Below the pieces are notes generated by a model. It was not told where the DNA came from. It worked only from the letters and a program-made list of their open reading frames with translations, and searched no databases. Shown piece by piece: positions 55,568-64,000 of a DNA stretch of 64,000 bases (its first letter is position 1; every line of letters starts with the position of its first letter). The DNA comes from Rickettsiales bacterium (GTDB lineage Bacteria; Pseudomonadota; Alphaproteobacteria; Rickettsiales; UBA1997): the NCBI GenBank assembly GCA_017999675.1, contig JAGNLL010000007.1, forward strand, positions 17,155 through 81,154. Reading direction: 5' to 3'. The translations under genes and the position numbers were made by a program.

Positions 55568-57124
55568 TTAATCCTTCTTTCCCGACGAAATCTTTCTTCC
55601 ACCAGTTCTAGCAATTGGCGCGCCCGTTCTTGGGGCTGGTCTTTCTCTTCTTTCTTCTCTTGGTTGAGCATTTCTTTCGTCTCTTCTTTCTGGTGCTCTT
55701 CTGTCGTCGCGCGGCTCTCTTCTTTCAGGCGCTCTTCTTTCACCCTGCGGCTTTCTTGAATCATTTCTTTTTGGCGCCGGTTTTCTTTGCGGCTCGGATT
55801 TTTTTTCCACAACTTTTGCAGCCGGTTTTTTGCCTTTAAACAGCCCCGCTAAAAAACCAAAAATTCCAGTTTTTTTCGGAGCTTTTTTCGCCGGATGTTT
55901 GTGCTCAACTCTTTTTTCTGGCGCTTTGTTTGAATGATTTGAACGAGGTCTTTCTTCTTTTTTATTTTGCTGCATTGGTGTTGATTTTTTGTTGCTGTAG
56001 GGATGCGAATCATCCACCGGAATTTTGTAATTAATCGCTTTTTCAACTGCGCGTAAAAGCGTGTCGTCGTGCGGGTCACAAAATGAAATTGCCACGCCTT
56101 GTCTGCCCGCGCGCGCCGTGCGGCCAATGCGGTGCACGTAGCTTTCAGGATCAACCGGAATGTCAAAATTAATCACGTGCGAAATTGCCGGCACGTCAAT
56201 GCCACGCGCCGCAACGTCGGTTGCAACTAACACCTGAATTTTGCCTTCACGAAATCTGTTCAAAGATTTTTCGCGTTGATCTTGATCTTTGTCGCCGTGA
56301 ATCGCCGCGCAAGAAATTGAGTTTCTGTTTAAAAAATCTTCCACATCGTCAGCCCCGTGTTTGGTGCGTGAAAAAACAATCACGCTAGTGGCGTCAGGCT
56401 TTTTTAAAATGTGGCGCAAAAGTGAAAGTTTGTCTTTTCTTTCAACAAAATAAATTTTTTGGTCAATGCGCTCAACCGTTGTAGATTGTGGCGTGACAGC
56501 AATTTTAATTGGGTTAGTCAAAATTGAATCGGCCAAATCGGTAATTGTCGCCGGCATTGTTGCCGAGAAAAAAAGTGTCTGTCTTTTGGCCGGAATTTTG
56601 GCAATTACCTTTTTAATGTCGTTGACGAAACCCATGTCGAGCATGCGGTCTGCCTCGTCTAACACCAACACTTCCACTTGCATGAAGCGGATGTGGCCTT
56701 GGTTGGTGAGGTCGAGTAAACGACCCGGTGTTGCAATTAAAATGTCGACTCCACGTTGCAATTCTGCAATTTGTGGACGATCCGAAACGCCGCCGTACAC
56801 AAGAGCGTAGCGCAGCCCCAGCTCTTTGCCGTAAGCGTCAATATTTTCAGCAATTTGCGAAGCGAGTTCGCGAGTTGGCGTTAAAATTAAAGCACGCACG
56901 CAACCGCTTTTTACCGAAGTGCCGCTTTTGGCCAAATTGTGCAAAATCGGCAGTGAAAATGCGGCAGTTTTTCCAGTTCCAGTTTGGGCAATTCCTAAAA
57001 GATCTTTGCCTTCAAGAAGTGGTGGAATGGCTTGAAGTTGAATTGGGGTTGGTGTGACGTAGCCTTTCTTCTCAAGAGCTGAGAGGATTTTGGGGTTTAG
57101 ATTTAGATTTGTAAAAGATGTCAT
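55568..57124 (-). CDS. DEAD-box RNA helicase 2, RhlE-like, with charged tail
   Basis: The 518-residue paralogue of helicase 1 has the same opening (TNLNLNPKILSALE) and a complete core: TPIQLQAIP, AQTGTGKTAAF, PTRELASQI, DEADRMLDMGF, FSATMP, ATDVAARGIDVP and HRIGRTARAGRQG. The tail (about 375-518) differs entirely. It has an internal KKTGIFGFLAGLFKGKK island, then Arg/Glu/Pro/Asp-rich repeats such as RRAPERREPRDD. The inverted convergent arrangement suggests that local duplication with inversion gave the pair, followed by tail divergence. Its start is separated from the trmD stop by a single base. Confidence 0.94.
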   Translation of the reverse strand: MTSFTNLNLNPKILSALEKKGYVTPTPIQLQAIPPLLEGKDLLGIAQTGTGKTAAFSLPILHNLAKSGTSVKSGCVRALILTPTRELASQIAENIDAYGKELGLRYALVYGGVSDRPQIAELQRGVDILIATPGRLLDLTNQGHIRFMQVEVLVLDEADRMLDMGFVNDIKKVIAKIPAKRQTLFFSATMPATITDLADSILTNPIKIAVTPQSTTVERIDQKIYFVERKDKLSLLRHILKKPDATSVIVFSRTKHGADDVEDFLNRNSISCAAIHGDKDQDQREKSLNRFREGKIQVLVATDVAARGIDVPAISHVINFDIPVDPESYVHRIGRTARAGRQGVAISFCDPHDDTLLRAVEKAINYKIPVDDSHPYSNKKSTPMQQNKKEERPRSNHSNKAPEKRVEHKHPAKKAPKKTGIFGFLAGLFKGKKPAAKVVEKKSEPQRKPAPKRNDSRKPQGERRAPERREPRDDRRAPERRDERNAQPREERRERPAPRTGAPIARTGGRKISSGKKD

Positions 57125-57868
57125 TTAGAGAGAATTTATTTTTTTTGAGAATTTTTCGAAAAGATCAGGACGATTTTTCTTCGTAATGGCAACGGCTTGT
57201 TCTTTGCGCCAGTCGTTGATTTTTTTGTGGTGACCAGAAGTTAAAACCCCTGGAACCACGCGACCACGCCACTCAGGCGGCCTAGTAAAATGCGGATATT
57301 CTAAAAGATTTTCAAATTCAGAATTGTCTTTTGAACCGAAAGACTCTTCAGCGAGTGATTCGTCAGCGCCGAGCACGCCTTCAACATTTCTCAGAACTGT
57401 ATCCACAACAATGTAAGCTGCAAGCTCGCCGCCACTTAAAACGTAGTCGCCAATTGAAATTTCTTCGATTTCAAATTCGTCAAGCACGCGTTGATCCACG
57501 CCCTCGTAGCGTCCGCACAGAAGAGTGATTTCTTTTTCCTGCGCTAATTCGCGCGCCATTTTTTGCGTGAGAGTTTTGCCGCGCGGTGACAAATAAATTA
57601 TTTTTGTTTTGTTGTTTTTAGATCCTGAAACAAGTTCAGGATGACAATCGAGTAAAGCATCTGCAACCACATCAGCCTTTAAAACCATGCCAGCGCCACC
57701 TCCGTAAGGGGTGTCGTCAACTGTACCTCTTTCATCCTGAGCGTAATTACGAATATTAATTGCTTCAATTGACCAAAGATTTTTTGCCAAAGCGGCACCC
57801 GTAATTGAAGCCGAAAGTGGTCCGGGAAATAGTTCGGGAAAGAGAGTTAAAATCTTGAAATTTAGCAT
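57125..57868 (-). CDS. trmD: tRNA (guanine-37-N1)-methyltransferase, with half a palindromic element in frame
   Basis: TrmD makes m1G37 in tRNAs and prevents +1 frameshifting. The 247-residue SPOUT enzyme has LTLFPELFPG at the start, VDDTPYGGGAGMVLKADV, LLCGRYEGVDQRVLDEF (SAM knot), SIGDYVLSGGELAAY and FTRPPEWRGRVVPGVLTSGHH. I chose ATG 57868 (MLNFKILTLFPE). At 57618-57646 the gene contains one arm of a family E element. It is read as CHPELVSGS, between the KADVVADALL helix and IIYLSPRGK, where family members differ in length. The extra residues should fall in a loop. It follows a class I aminotransferase gene by about 95 bp, with a short palindrome between. Confidence 0.94.
   Translation of the reverse strand: MLNFKILTLFPELFPGPLSASITGAALAKNLWSIEAINIRNYAQDERGTVDDTPYGGGAGMVLKADVVADALLDCHPELVSGSKNNKTKIIYLSPRGKTLTQKMARELAQEKEITLLCGRYEGVDQRVLDEFEIEEISIGDYVLSGGELAAYIVVDTVLRNVEGVLGADESLAEESFGSKDNSEFENLLEYPHFTRPPEWRGRVVPGVLTSGHHKKINDWRKEQAVAITKKNRPDLFEKFSKKINSL
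57618..57646. repeat. Half palindromic element, family E (in trmD)
   Basis: 29 bases TAGATCCTGAAACAAGTTCA / GGATGACA, a single arm identical to the left arm of family E copies, without the matching right arm. It is translated in frame in trmD. It could be a solo arm left by deletion of loop and right arm. Confidence 0.9.
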
Positions 57869-57932
57869 TTTTTGCAGTTGTAAATAAAACCATCCAAACC
57901 CTTGGTGCTGTTGGGGTTGCGACACTTTCTCT

Positions 57933-57958
57933 GAATTTCCACTCGCGAGTGGAAATTC
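57933..57958. repeat. Short perfect palindrome
   Basis: A perfect 26-base palindrome (GAATTTCCACTCG-CGAGTGGAAATTC) 6 bases past the stop of the aminotransferase gene on the minus strand. It is in the same position relative to a stop codon as the palindrome after lpxI. No T-run follows. Confidence 0.8.
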
Positions 57959-57964
57959 ACTTTC

Positions 57965-59143
57965 TTAAAAAACTTTCTTCAAAGCAGCCACCGCTTTTTG
58001 CATTTTTTCTTCGCCGTGAATTAGCGAAAATCTAACGTAACCTTCGCCGTTTTTTCCAAACGAACTGCCGGGAGACATTACAACACCAGTTTCTTCAATC
58101 ATTTTTTTACAAAAATCAAAAGACGAAAGGTGAGCAAATTTTGCTGGCAGCTTGGTCCAGACAAACATGCTGGCCTTAGGTTTTTCAACGCTCCAGCCTA
58201 GTTCGCGTTGCAAAAGCTCTACCAAAAATTCGCCACGCGATTTGTATTTTTGACGTAATTCTTCAAGGTAAGAGTCGCTTTTTTCAGACAGCGCGTCGGC
58301 CGCTACCATTTGTAGCGGATTGAACGAGCCGTAGTCGAGGTAAGATTTTATTTTGTAAAGCGCGCCAATTAAAGTTGGGTTGCCAACAGCAAATCCAACG
58401 CGGCAGCCCGCCATTGAGTAACTTTTTGAAACTGACGAAAACTCAATTGCAATGTCTTTGGCGCCAGCAACCTCAAGGATCGAATGCGGTTTGTCTTTTT
58501 CGTTAAAATACAATTCGCAGTAGGCAATGTCAGAAATAATGTAGATTTTGTGGGCTTTGCAAAAGGCCACGAGTTCTTCGTAAAAATCGAGACCCACAAT
58601 TTCAGTTGTTGGGTTGCAAGGAAAACTCACAATCACCGCAAGTGGTGGTTTTGCTGCGCTTACGACGCATTTTTTTAACTCGCTCAAAAACTCTGCGCCA
58701 GAAATTGCCGGCAAATGCACCACGTTGGTTTTTGAAATTGCAAAGGCGAAAGTGTGAATTGGGTAGGCCGGAGAAGGCACCACAAAATAATTGTCAGAGT
58801 CAGAAATTGCCGTGGCCAGTGAGGCGATTCCCTCTTTGGCGCCAATGGTGACAAGGCTTTCGGTTGCCGCGTCAAGCGTCACACCAAAACGGCGCGCGTA
58901 GTAGGCGCAAATTGCTTGTTTTAAAACGTCGATTCCACCGGTGACCGAGTAGCCAAAAAGTTTTGGGTCGAGCGCCAGTTTAGACATTTTGTCCATTACG
59001 TGCTGTGGTGGTGCGGAGTCTGGATTGCCCATTCCGAAGTCAATGATTTCAACACCTTTTGCCGCCGCTTCGGTTTTGAGTTTGTACATTGCAGCAAAAA
59101 TGTAGGGCGGAAGTTTTTCGGTTAGGTAGAATGTTTTTTGCAT
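57965..59143 (-). CDS. Class I/II aminotransferase (AlaC / LL-DAP aminotransferase-like)
   Basis: A 392-residue fold-type I PLP enzyme with IDFGMGNPDSAPP near 34-46, GYSVTGGIDVLKQAI, PSPAYPIHTFAF, VSFPCNPTTEIV and ISDIAYCELYF. The PLP-lysine segment is FSSVSKSYSMAGCRVGFAVG. It resembles AlaC (glutamate-pyruvate aminotransferase) and LL-diaminopimelate aminotransferase; I cannot choose from sequence alone. If it is DapL-like, it would feed DAP to peptidoglycan and to LysA. The start overlaps the stop of the upstream decarboxylase-like gene by one base, so the two are translationally coupled. Confidence 0.87.
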   Translation of the reverse strand: MQKTFYLTEKLPPYIFAAMYKLKTEAAAKGVEIIDFGMGNPDSAPPQHVMDKMSKLALDPKLFGYSVTGGIDVLKQAICAYYARRFGVTLDAATESLVTIGAKEGIASLATAISDSDNYFVVPSPAYPIHTFAFAISKTNVVHLPAISGAEFLSELKKCVVSAAKPPLAVIVSFPCNPTTEIVGLDFYEELVAFCKAHKIYIISDIAYCELYFNEKDKPHSILEVAGAKDIAIEFSSVSKSYSMAGCRVGFAVGNPTLIGALYKIKSYLDYGSFNPLQMVAADALSEKSDSYLEELRQKYKSRGEFLVELLQRELGWSVEKPKASMFVWTKLPAKFAHLSSFDFCKKMIEETGVVMSPGSSFGKNGEGYVRFSLIHGEEKMQKAVAALKKVF

Positions 59144-60195
59144 TAGTTTGTTCTTATTTTTTTCTTAAAAAAACCGTCGGTTGCTAACTGCCATTTCACA
59201 CAAACTTCTTGAGTTGGTTTTGGAAACACCACAGTAATTGCGTGACTGTTGCGCCAAGCGGCGATTCCCATTTCTTGCATTTTCTTTTCGGCGTACTCGG
59301 CAATTTCTAAACATTGCAAAGCGCGGGCTTTTAGACCTTCGGCGCCAAATTTTTTAATGGCGTACCACAAAAACACTGGGCTGTGACCGTTGCGAGATCC
59401 AGTAATTGTTGTGTCTAACGTGCCAATGTAGGGAATTGCCTGACCAATGCGGTCTTTGTAGCTTTTTTTCACCACCACCACGCCACACGGAATTGGCGAA
59501 CCAATAAATTTGTGGCCCGAAATTGCCACCGAGTCTGCACCACTTTCAAAATCAAAGCGCGGTTCTTTTTCAAGTAAAGCCAAATAAGTGCCAGCCAGAG
59601 CGCCGTCGGCGTGGATGTAGTGGTTTCTGATTGCCGAGTTTTTTAGCGCTTTTTTAATTTGCGAAATGTCGTCTTTGGCCTCAGTCATTGTGGTGCCAAT
59701 ATTTGCCACAACAATCGCCGGGCGGTCGCGATGCATGTGCACGGCGTCTTTTAGGTCTTCGTAATCCATTTCGCCTTTGTCGTCGGCACGAATCAAAATG
59801 CTCGGCATCCCGAGCAAGCTAATGTTTTTTTGAATGCTGTAGTGAGTGGCTTCGGAGTAGTAAACCATTCCGTTTGGATAAAGCTCGCGCGCCACGTAAA
59901 GGGCGTAAAGATTGCCTTCCGAACCGCCGTTGGTAACGTAGCCCCAAGAGTTTTCTTTTGGTGCTTTAAAAATTTCGGCGAAAAATTGCACCACTTCACG
60001 TTCGATTGAGCGCGAGTTGAGGTCGTAGGTTGACTCAATTAGCGGGTCGCCAAGATTGTTTAGGGGGTATTTTAGAAGTGGGTAAAGCTCGGAGTAGTCG
60101 AAATCGATTGAAACGGGGTAGCCGAGGAAGTTTTGTGAACGCTCTTTAACTTGCTCGATGTAAGCGTTGAGACGTGTTTGGTTTTCGTGATTCAT
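59143..60195 (-). CDS. PLP-dependent group II decarboxylase (histidine-decarboxylase-like), C-terminus missing
   Basis: The 350-residue protein resembles bacterial histidine and plant serine decarboxylases: LGYPVSIDFDYSEL, NNLGDPLIESTYDLNSR, GYVTNGGSEGNLYAL, EATHYSIQK, GTTMTEAKDDI and IHADGALAG. The PLP-lysine is in ISGHKFIGSPIPCGVV. The product could be histamine, ethanolamine or another amine; this is not decided. The family usually continues about 30 residues after the KWQLA segment. Here it ends abruptly with FFKKKIRTN. The DNA at this break contains AAACCGTCGGTTG (59171-59183), identical to the outer edge of family C elements. It may be truncated by such an element or use a shortened end. 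Confidence 0.85.
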   Translation of the reverse strand: MNHENQTRLNAYIEQVKERSQNFLGYPVSIDFDYSELYPLLKYPLNNLGDPLIESTYDLNSRSIEREVVQFFAEIFKAPKENSWGYVTNGGSEGNLYALYVARELYPNGMVYYSEATHYSIQKNISLLGMPSILIRADDKGEMDYEDLKDAVHMHRDRPAIVVANIGTTMTEAKDDISQIKKALKNSAIRNHYIHADGALAGTYLALLEKEPRFDFESGADSVAISGHKFIGSPIPCGVVVVKKSYKDRIGQAIPYIGTLDTTITGSRNGHSPVFLWYAIKKFGAEGLKARALQCLEIAEYAEKKMQEMGIAAWRNSHAITVVFPKPTQEVCVKWQLATDGFFKKKIRTN

Positions 60196-60227
60196 AAAAA
60201 TTTTTATTTTTTAAACTAACCCCCAAA

Positions 60228-60321
60228 CCGTCGGTTGAGCGGAGTCGAAACCAACGGAAGGTTCTTGCCTCGCAATTGAAGCAGGAACCTTCCGTTGGTT
60301 TCGACTCCGCTCAACCGACGG
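60228..60321. repeat. Palindromic element, family C, copy 4
   Basis: Arms CCGTCGGTTGAGCGGAGTCG / AAACCAACGGAAGGTTC.TGC and reverse complement, with loop CTCGCAATTGAA. It lies between aspS and the decarboxylase-like gene, downstream of the aspS stop on the minus strand. One frame reads EPSVGFDSAQPTV, a spurious peptide. Confidence 0.94.
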
Positions 60322-60342
60322 TATTTTTTGGGTTAAGTGATT

Positions 60343-62103
60343 TTAAAGCAAATCCCTCGCCTTCTTACTCAAATCAATATTCAACTCTTTCAACTGTCTT
60401 TCCGAAACATTGGCCGGAGCCGCCATCATTAGATCTTGCGCTTTGCCATTCATTGGGAAAGGAATCACTTCACGAATGTTTGGCTCATCCGCAAGCAACA
60501 TTATTACGCGGTCAATGCCGGGAGCCAAGCCGCCGTGCGGTGGAGCGCCAAATTTGAAAGCGTTTAACATTGCGCCAAATTGTTGCTCAACCACTTCGCG
60601 GCCGTATCCAGCAAGCTCGAAGGCGCGGTACATTATTTCTGGTTTGTGGTTGCGGATTGCGCCCGAAGAAAGCTCAACACCGTTGCAAACAATGTCGTAT
60701 TGGAAAGCGTTGATTGTAGTTGGATCTTGTGAATTCAAGGCTTCAAGACCACCTTGCGGCATTGAAAATGGGTTGTGCGAAAATTCGATTTTGCCGGTTT
60801 CTTCGTTTAATTCGTACATTGGAAAGTCAACGATCCAGCAGAATTTGTAGATTGATTCGTCAATTAATTTTAAATCGTGACCCAGTTTGATTCTTACAAC
60901 GCCAGCGATTTTCGCTGCTTCGGTTTTTTTGCCACACGAGAAAAACACCGCGTCGCCATTTTCTAAACCGGCGATTTTTTTGAGTTCGGCAAGTTTTTCA
61001 GCAGTTAAGAATTTTGCGATTGGGCCTTTACCTTCGCCGTTTTCGTCAAAAATAATGTAAGCCAAACCTTTGGCGCCGTTTTGTTGCGCGTGCTCAATCA
61101 TTTTGTCGAAGAACGAGCGCGGTTGCGCAGCGCATTTCGGTGCTGGAATTGCGCGAATTGTGGCACCCTGCTCTATTTGTTTGGCAAAGATTGAAAATTC
61201 TGAACCGCGGAAAATTTCAGTGGCGTCAGAAATTAAAATCGGATTTCTCAAATCAGGCTTGTCAATGCCGTATCTAAGCATTGCGTCTTCGTATTTGATG
61301 TGGACGAATTTTTCGTCTGAGGTTTTTTTCACGCCGTATTTTTTGAAGATATTTTTCAAAACTGGCTCAATTGCTTCAAACACATCTTCCTGCGTGACGA
61401 AAGACATTTCCATGTCGAGCTGGTAAAACTCTGGAGCACGGTCGGCGCGCAAATCTTCGTCGCGAAAGCACGGCGCAATTTGGAAATAACGGTTAAAGCC
61501 AGAAACCATTAAAAGCTGTTTGAACTGCTGTGGTGCTTGTGGAAGCGCGTAGAATTTGCCTGGGTGTAAACGAGCAGGAACCAAATAATCGCGAGCGCCT
61601 TCAGGTGAAGAGGCAGTTAAAATTGGCGTTTGAATTTCAAGAAATCCTTGCGCTGTCATTTCGGCGCGGATGCTTGAAATCACTTGGCTGCGAAGCACAA
61701 TATTTTTGTGAGTTTTTTCGCGACGTAAATCGAGGAAGCGATATTTTAAGCGAAGTTCTTCAGGGTAGTTTTCGTCAGCATTGATTTGGAAAGGGATTTG
61801 CTCAGCGGCGGATTCAACGATTAATTCGCTAATTTTTATTTCGATTTCGCCAGTTTTAATATTTGGATTAATGGCTTCAGCGGAGCGCGCAACGACTTGT
61901 CCTGTGACAGTAATTACCGATTCTAATTTGATGCTTTCGAGTGAATCGGTGACAAGTTGTGTAAGCCCAAAATGGTCACGCAAATCAATAAAAATTAAAC
62001 TGCCGTGATCGCGTTTTGAGTGAACCCAGCCTGAAAGTTTAACTGTTTGTCCAACGTGAGATTTGTTAAGCTCTGAACAATTGTGCGTGCGGTATTTGTG
62101 CAT
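60343..62103 (-). CDS. aspS: Aspartyl-tRNA synthetase (probably Asp/Asn non-discriminating)
   Basis: A class IIb synthetase of 586 residues. The anticodon-binding OB fold comes first ([27 protein letters not shown]). The catalytic core follows ([57 protein letters not shown]), then the bacterial insertion domain. The C-terminal class II motif 3 is [15 protein letters not shown] chose ATG 62103 ([13 protein letters not shown]). In bacteria without AsnRS this enzyme also charges tRNA-Asn and GatCAB corrects it; whether that holds here cannot be seen. An intrinsic terminator ends about 10 bases before the start codon, which is unusual. Confidence 0.96.
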   Translation of the reverse strand: MHKYRTHNCSELNKSHVGQTVKLSGWVHSKRDHGSLIFIDLRDHFGLTQLVTDSLESIKLESVITVTGQVVARSAEAINPNIKTGEIEIKISELIVESAAEQIPFQINADENYPEELRLKYRFLDLRREKTHKNIVLRSQVISSIRAEMTAQGFLEIQTPILTASSPEGARDYLVPARLHPGKFYALPQAPQQFKQLLMVSGFNRYFQIAPCFRDEDLRADRAPEFYQLDMEMSFVTQEDVFEAIEPVLKNIFKKYGVKKTSDEKFVHIKYEDAMLRYGIDKPDLRNPILISDATEIFRGSEFSIFAKQIEQGATIRAIPAPKCAAQPRSFFDKMIEHAQQNGAKGLAYIIFDENGEGKGPIAKFLTAEKLAELKKIAGLENGDAVFFSCGKKTEAAKIAGVVRIKLGHDLKLIDESIYKFCWIVDFPMYELNEETGKIEFSHNPFSMPQGGLEALNSQDPTTINAFQYDIVCNGVELSSGAIRNHKPEIMYRAFELAGYGREVVEQQFGAMLNAFKFGAPPHGGLAPGIDRVIMLLADEPNIREVIPFPMNGKAQDLMMAAPANVSERQLKELNIDLSKKARDLL

Positions 62104-62111
62104 AAATAAAA

Positions 62112-62143
62112 ACAAAAAAAATCGGATGAAAATTTCATCCGAT
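62112..62143 (-). terminator. Intrinsic terminator directly upstream of aspS
   Basis: Hairpin ATCGGATGAAA-ATTTCATCCGAT (62121-62143) followed on the minus strand by seven T residues, then GTTTTTATTT and the aspS ATG. It may end the virB3 transcript. Its place only 10 bases before the aspS start codon also permits attenuation of aspS. Confidence 0.75.
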
Positions 62144-62164
62144 GGGAAAAGAAAACTAGAGTTT

Positions 62165-62255
62165 GTCACCCCGTCGAACGACGGGGTCCAGTCTCCAGAC
62201 TCGAAACTAAAAGCTCCTGCGACACCAACTGGACCCCGTCGTTCGACGGGGTGAC
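62165..62255. repeat. Palindromic element, family G, copy 2
   Basis: Arms GTCACCCCGTCGAACGACGG / GGTCCAGT with exact reverse complement at the right end and a loop of about 35 bases. It is intergenic between virB3 and aspS, and the same family as the insert inside cca. Confidence 0.94.
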
Positions 62256-62286
62256 ACCGAGGGTGCAGACAGGACTTTGATCAACC

Positions 62287-62583
62287 TCAATAAACGTCGT
62301 AAGAGTTAGTACCGCTGTGGTAATAGCGATTACGGCAAACACTACATTTCGAAGTCTTCGCCAAAAAAAGCTCAATCGCTCTTGGCTCTTTCAAACAAAT
62401 AAACCAGCCAATCATGTGCATGCCCGGCAGCAAAATTAACAAGTAAAAAAACTTACTGGTAATTACGAATGCAAGAAGCGACACAATGCCGTTTAAAGCC
62501 GCGAAGGTGTAGCTCACACCAATAATCATTGGCGGTCTTGTTAAACCCAAAAATAGCGGATCGGTACCAACAACACCGGACAT
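62287..62583 (-). CDS. virB3: Type IV secretion system protein VirB3
   Basis: VirB3 is a small inner-membrane subunit that works with the ATPase VirB4. The 98-residue protein has the typical N-terminus DPLFLGLTRPPMIIGVSY. It has two hydrophobic helices (about 19-40 and 44-64) and the rickettsial-type ending SKCSVCRNRYYHSGTNSYD. I chose ATG 62583 (MSGVVGTDPLF); the frame is open 27 codons further but the extension is not conserved. virB4 and virB6, which normally follow directly, are absent. Downstream come a family G palindrome and a terminator. It is intact and probably assembles with T4SS subunits encoded elsewhere. Confidence 0.9.
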   Translation of the reverse strand: MSGVVGTDPLFLGLTRPPMIIGVSYTFAALNGIVSLLAFVITSKFFYLLILLPGMHMIGWFICLKEPRAIELFLAKTSKCSVCRNRYYHSGTNSYDVY

Positions 62584-62683
62584 AATTTTAAAAGTTTTTT
62601 GAGAGAGGAAATAATTGACAAAGAGGCGAGCGCGCATAAAACGCGGGGCCTTCGCAAAAGTCAATTTCTTCCTTCACTTTTAA

Positions 62684-63898
<1,215 letters not shown>

Positions 63899-63907
63899 AT
63901 ATTTTTT

Positions 63908-64000
63908 ATAGGTCCCCGAGCAAAGCCCGTAGGGCGTCGTCGAGGGGCCCGAAGCGAGATCTGTCTTCGGGCCCCTCGACGACGCCCTACGGGCTTTGCT
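63908..64000. repeat. Palindromic element, family D, copy 3 (cut by window end)
   Basis: ATAGGTCCCCGAGCAAAGCC…GTCGTCGAGGGGCCCGAAG with the reverse complement running to the window end. It follows aspC like a terminator. The loop CGAGATCTGTC is the same as in copy 2. Confidence 0.9.

Noticed and set aside
60276-60557. Open frame starting in family C copy 4
   Set aside because: It begins with the palindrome-encoded peptide EPSVGFDSAQPTV and then runs antisense to conserved aspS sequence.

Overview
The window looks like part of the chromosome of an AT-rich, host-associated alphaproteobacterium, most like a member of, or neighbour to, the Rickettsiales. The pointers are isolated VirB3 and VirB10 genes of a type IV secretion system, ankyrin-repeat and coiled-coil proteins, a class I lysyl-tRNA synthetase, an AddA-type recombination nuclease, an NtrC-like response regulator, LpxI, a PEP synthase/PPDK regulatory protein and a DctA-type dicarboxylate importer. 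It also keeps genes that strongly reduced Rickettsiales usually lack (leuC, lysA, nadA, purL, carB), so it is probably less host-dependent. The family assignment is inference from gene content. I saw no transposase, prophage, CRISPR array, rRNA or tRNA gene; the only RNA gene found is rnpB.

Layout. 1-7264 is a minus-strand run: fused acyltransferase/hydrolase, virB10, ppsR, a degenerate NtrC-like regulator, galU, fabD. 7441-16484 holds the two halves of PurL as separate genes about 6.9 kb apart. Between them lie a DUF1016-nuclease fusion, an ankyrin protein, dctA and an AlgI/AlgJ acetylation pair. 16660-19855 carries yebC, ymdB and two unrecognised proteins, with a duplicated scrap of ymdB. 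20026-27154 (plus) is leuC, an MFS carrier, a SppA-like protease, glyA, a GST and rlmI. 27284-29214 is trpS-nadA; then rnpB, an AlaRS fragment and a possible CheD-like protein. 31414-40963 (minus) has sdhA, a degenerate inositol-phosphatase homologue, obg, a short-chain reductase, lpxI, a CCA-adding enzyme, lysK and an ankyrin/coiled-coil protein. 41041-47669 (plus) is a glycosyltransferase, fabF, mltG and addA. lysA and the N-half of CarB follow on minus, then nusB, rimM, a YgjP-like hydrolase and two convergent RhlE-like helicases. The window ends with trmD, two PLP enzymes, aspS, virB3 and an aspartate aminotransferase.

The outstanding feature is a dense population of palindromic elements, about 70-120 bp each, in at least eight sequence families (called A-H here) and more than 20 copies. 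Most sit between genes just after stop codons. Several are inside genes: two in-frame in addA, one in the CCA-adding enzyme, a half element in trmD, and two related segments inside the RNase P RNA. This resembles the Rickettsia palindromic elements, but with many co-existing families.

The second theme is fragmentation of large enzymes near domain joints: PurL (two genes), CarB (N-half only here) and AlaRS (catalytic core only here). A PLP decarboxylase also lacks its C-terminus. In metabolism, galU/lpxI/fabD/fabF/mltG/AlgI-AlgJ serve the envelope; purL, carB, glyA, leuC, lysA and nadA serve biosynthesis; DctA and SdhA suggest use of C4-dicarboxylates.
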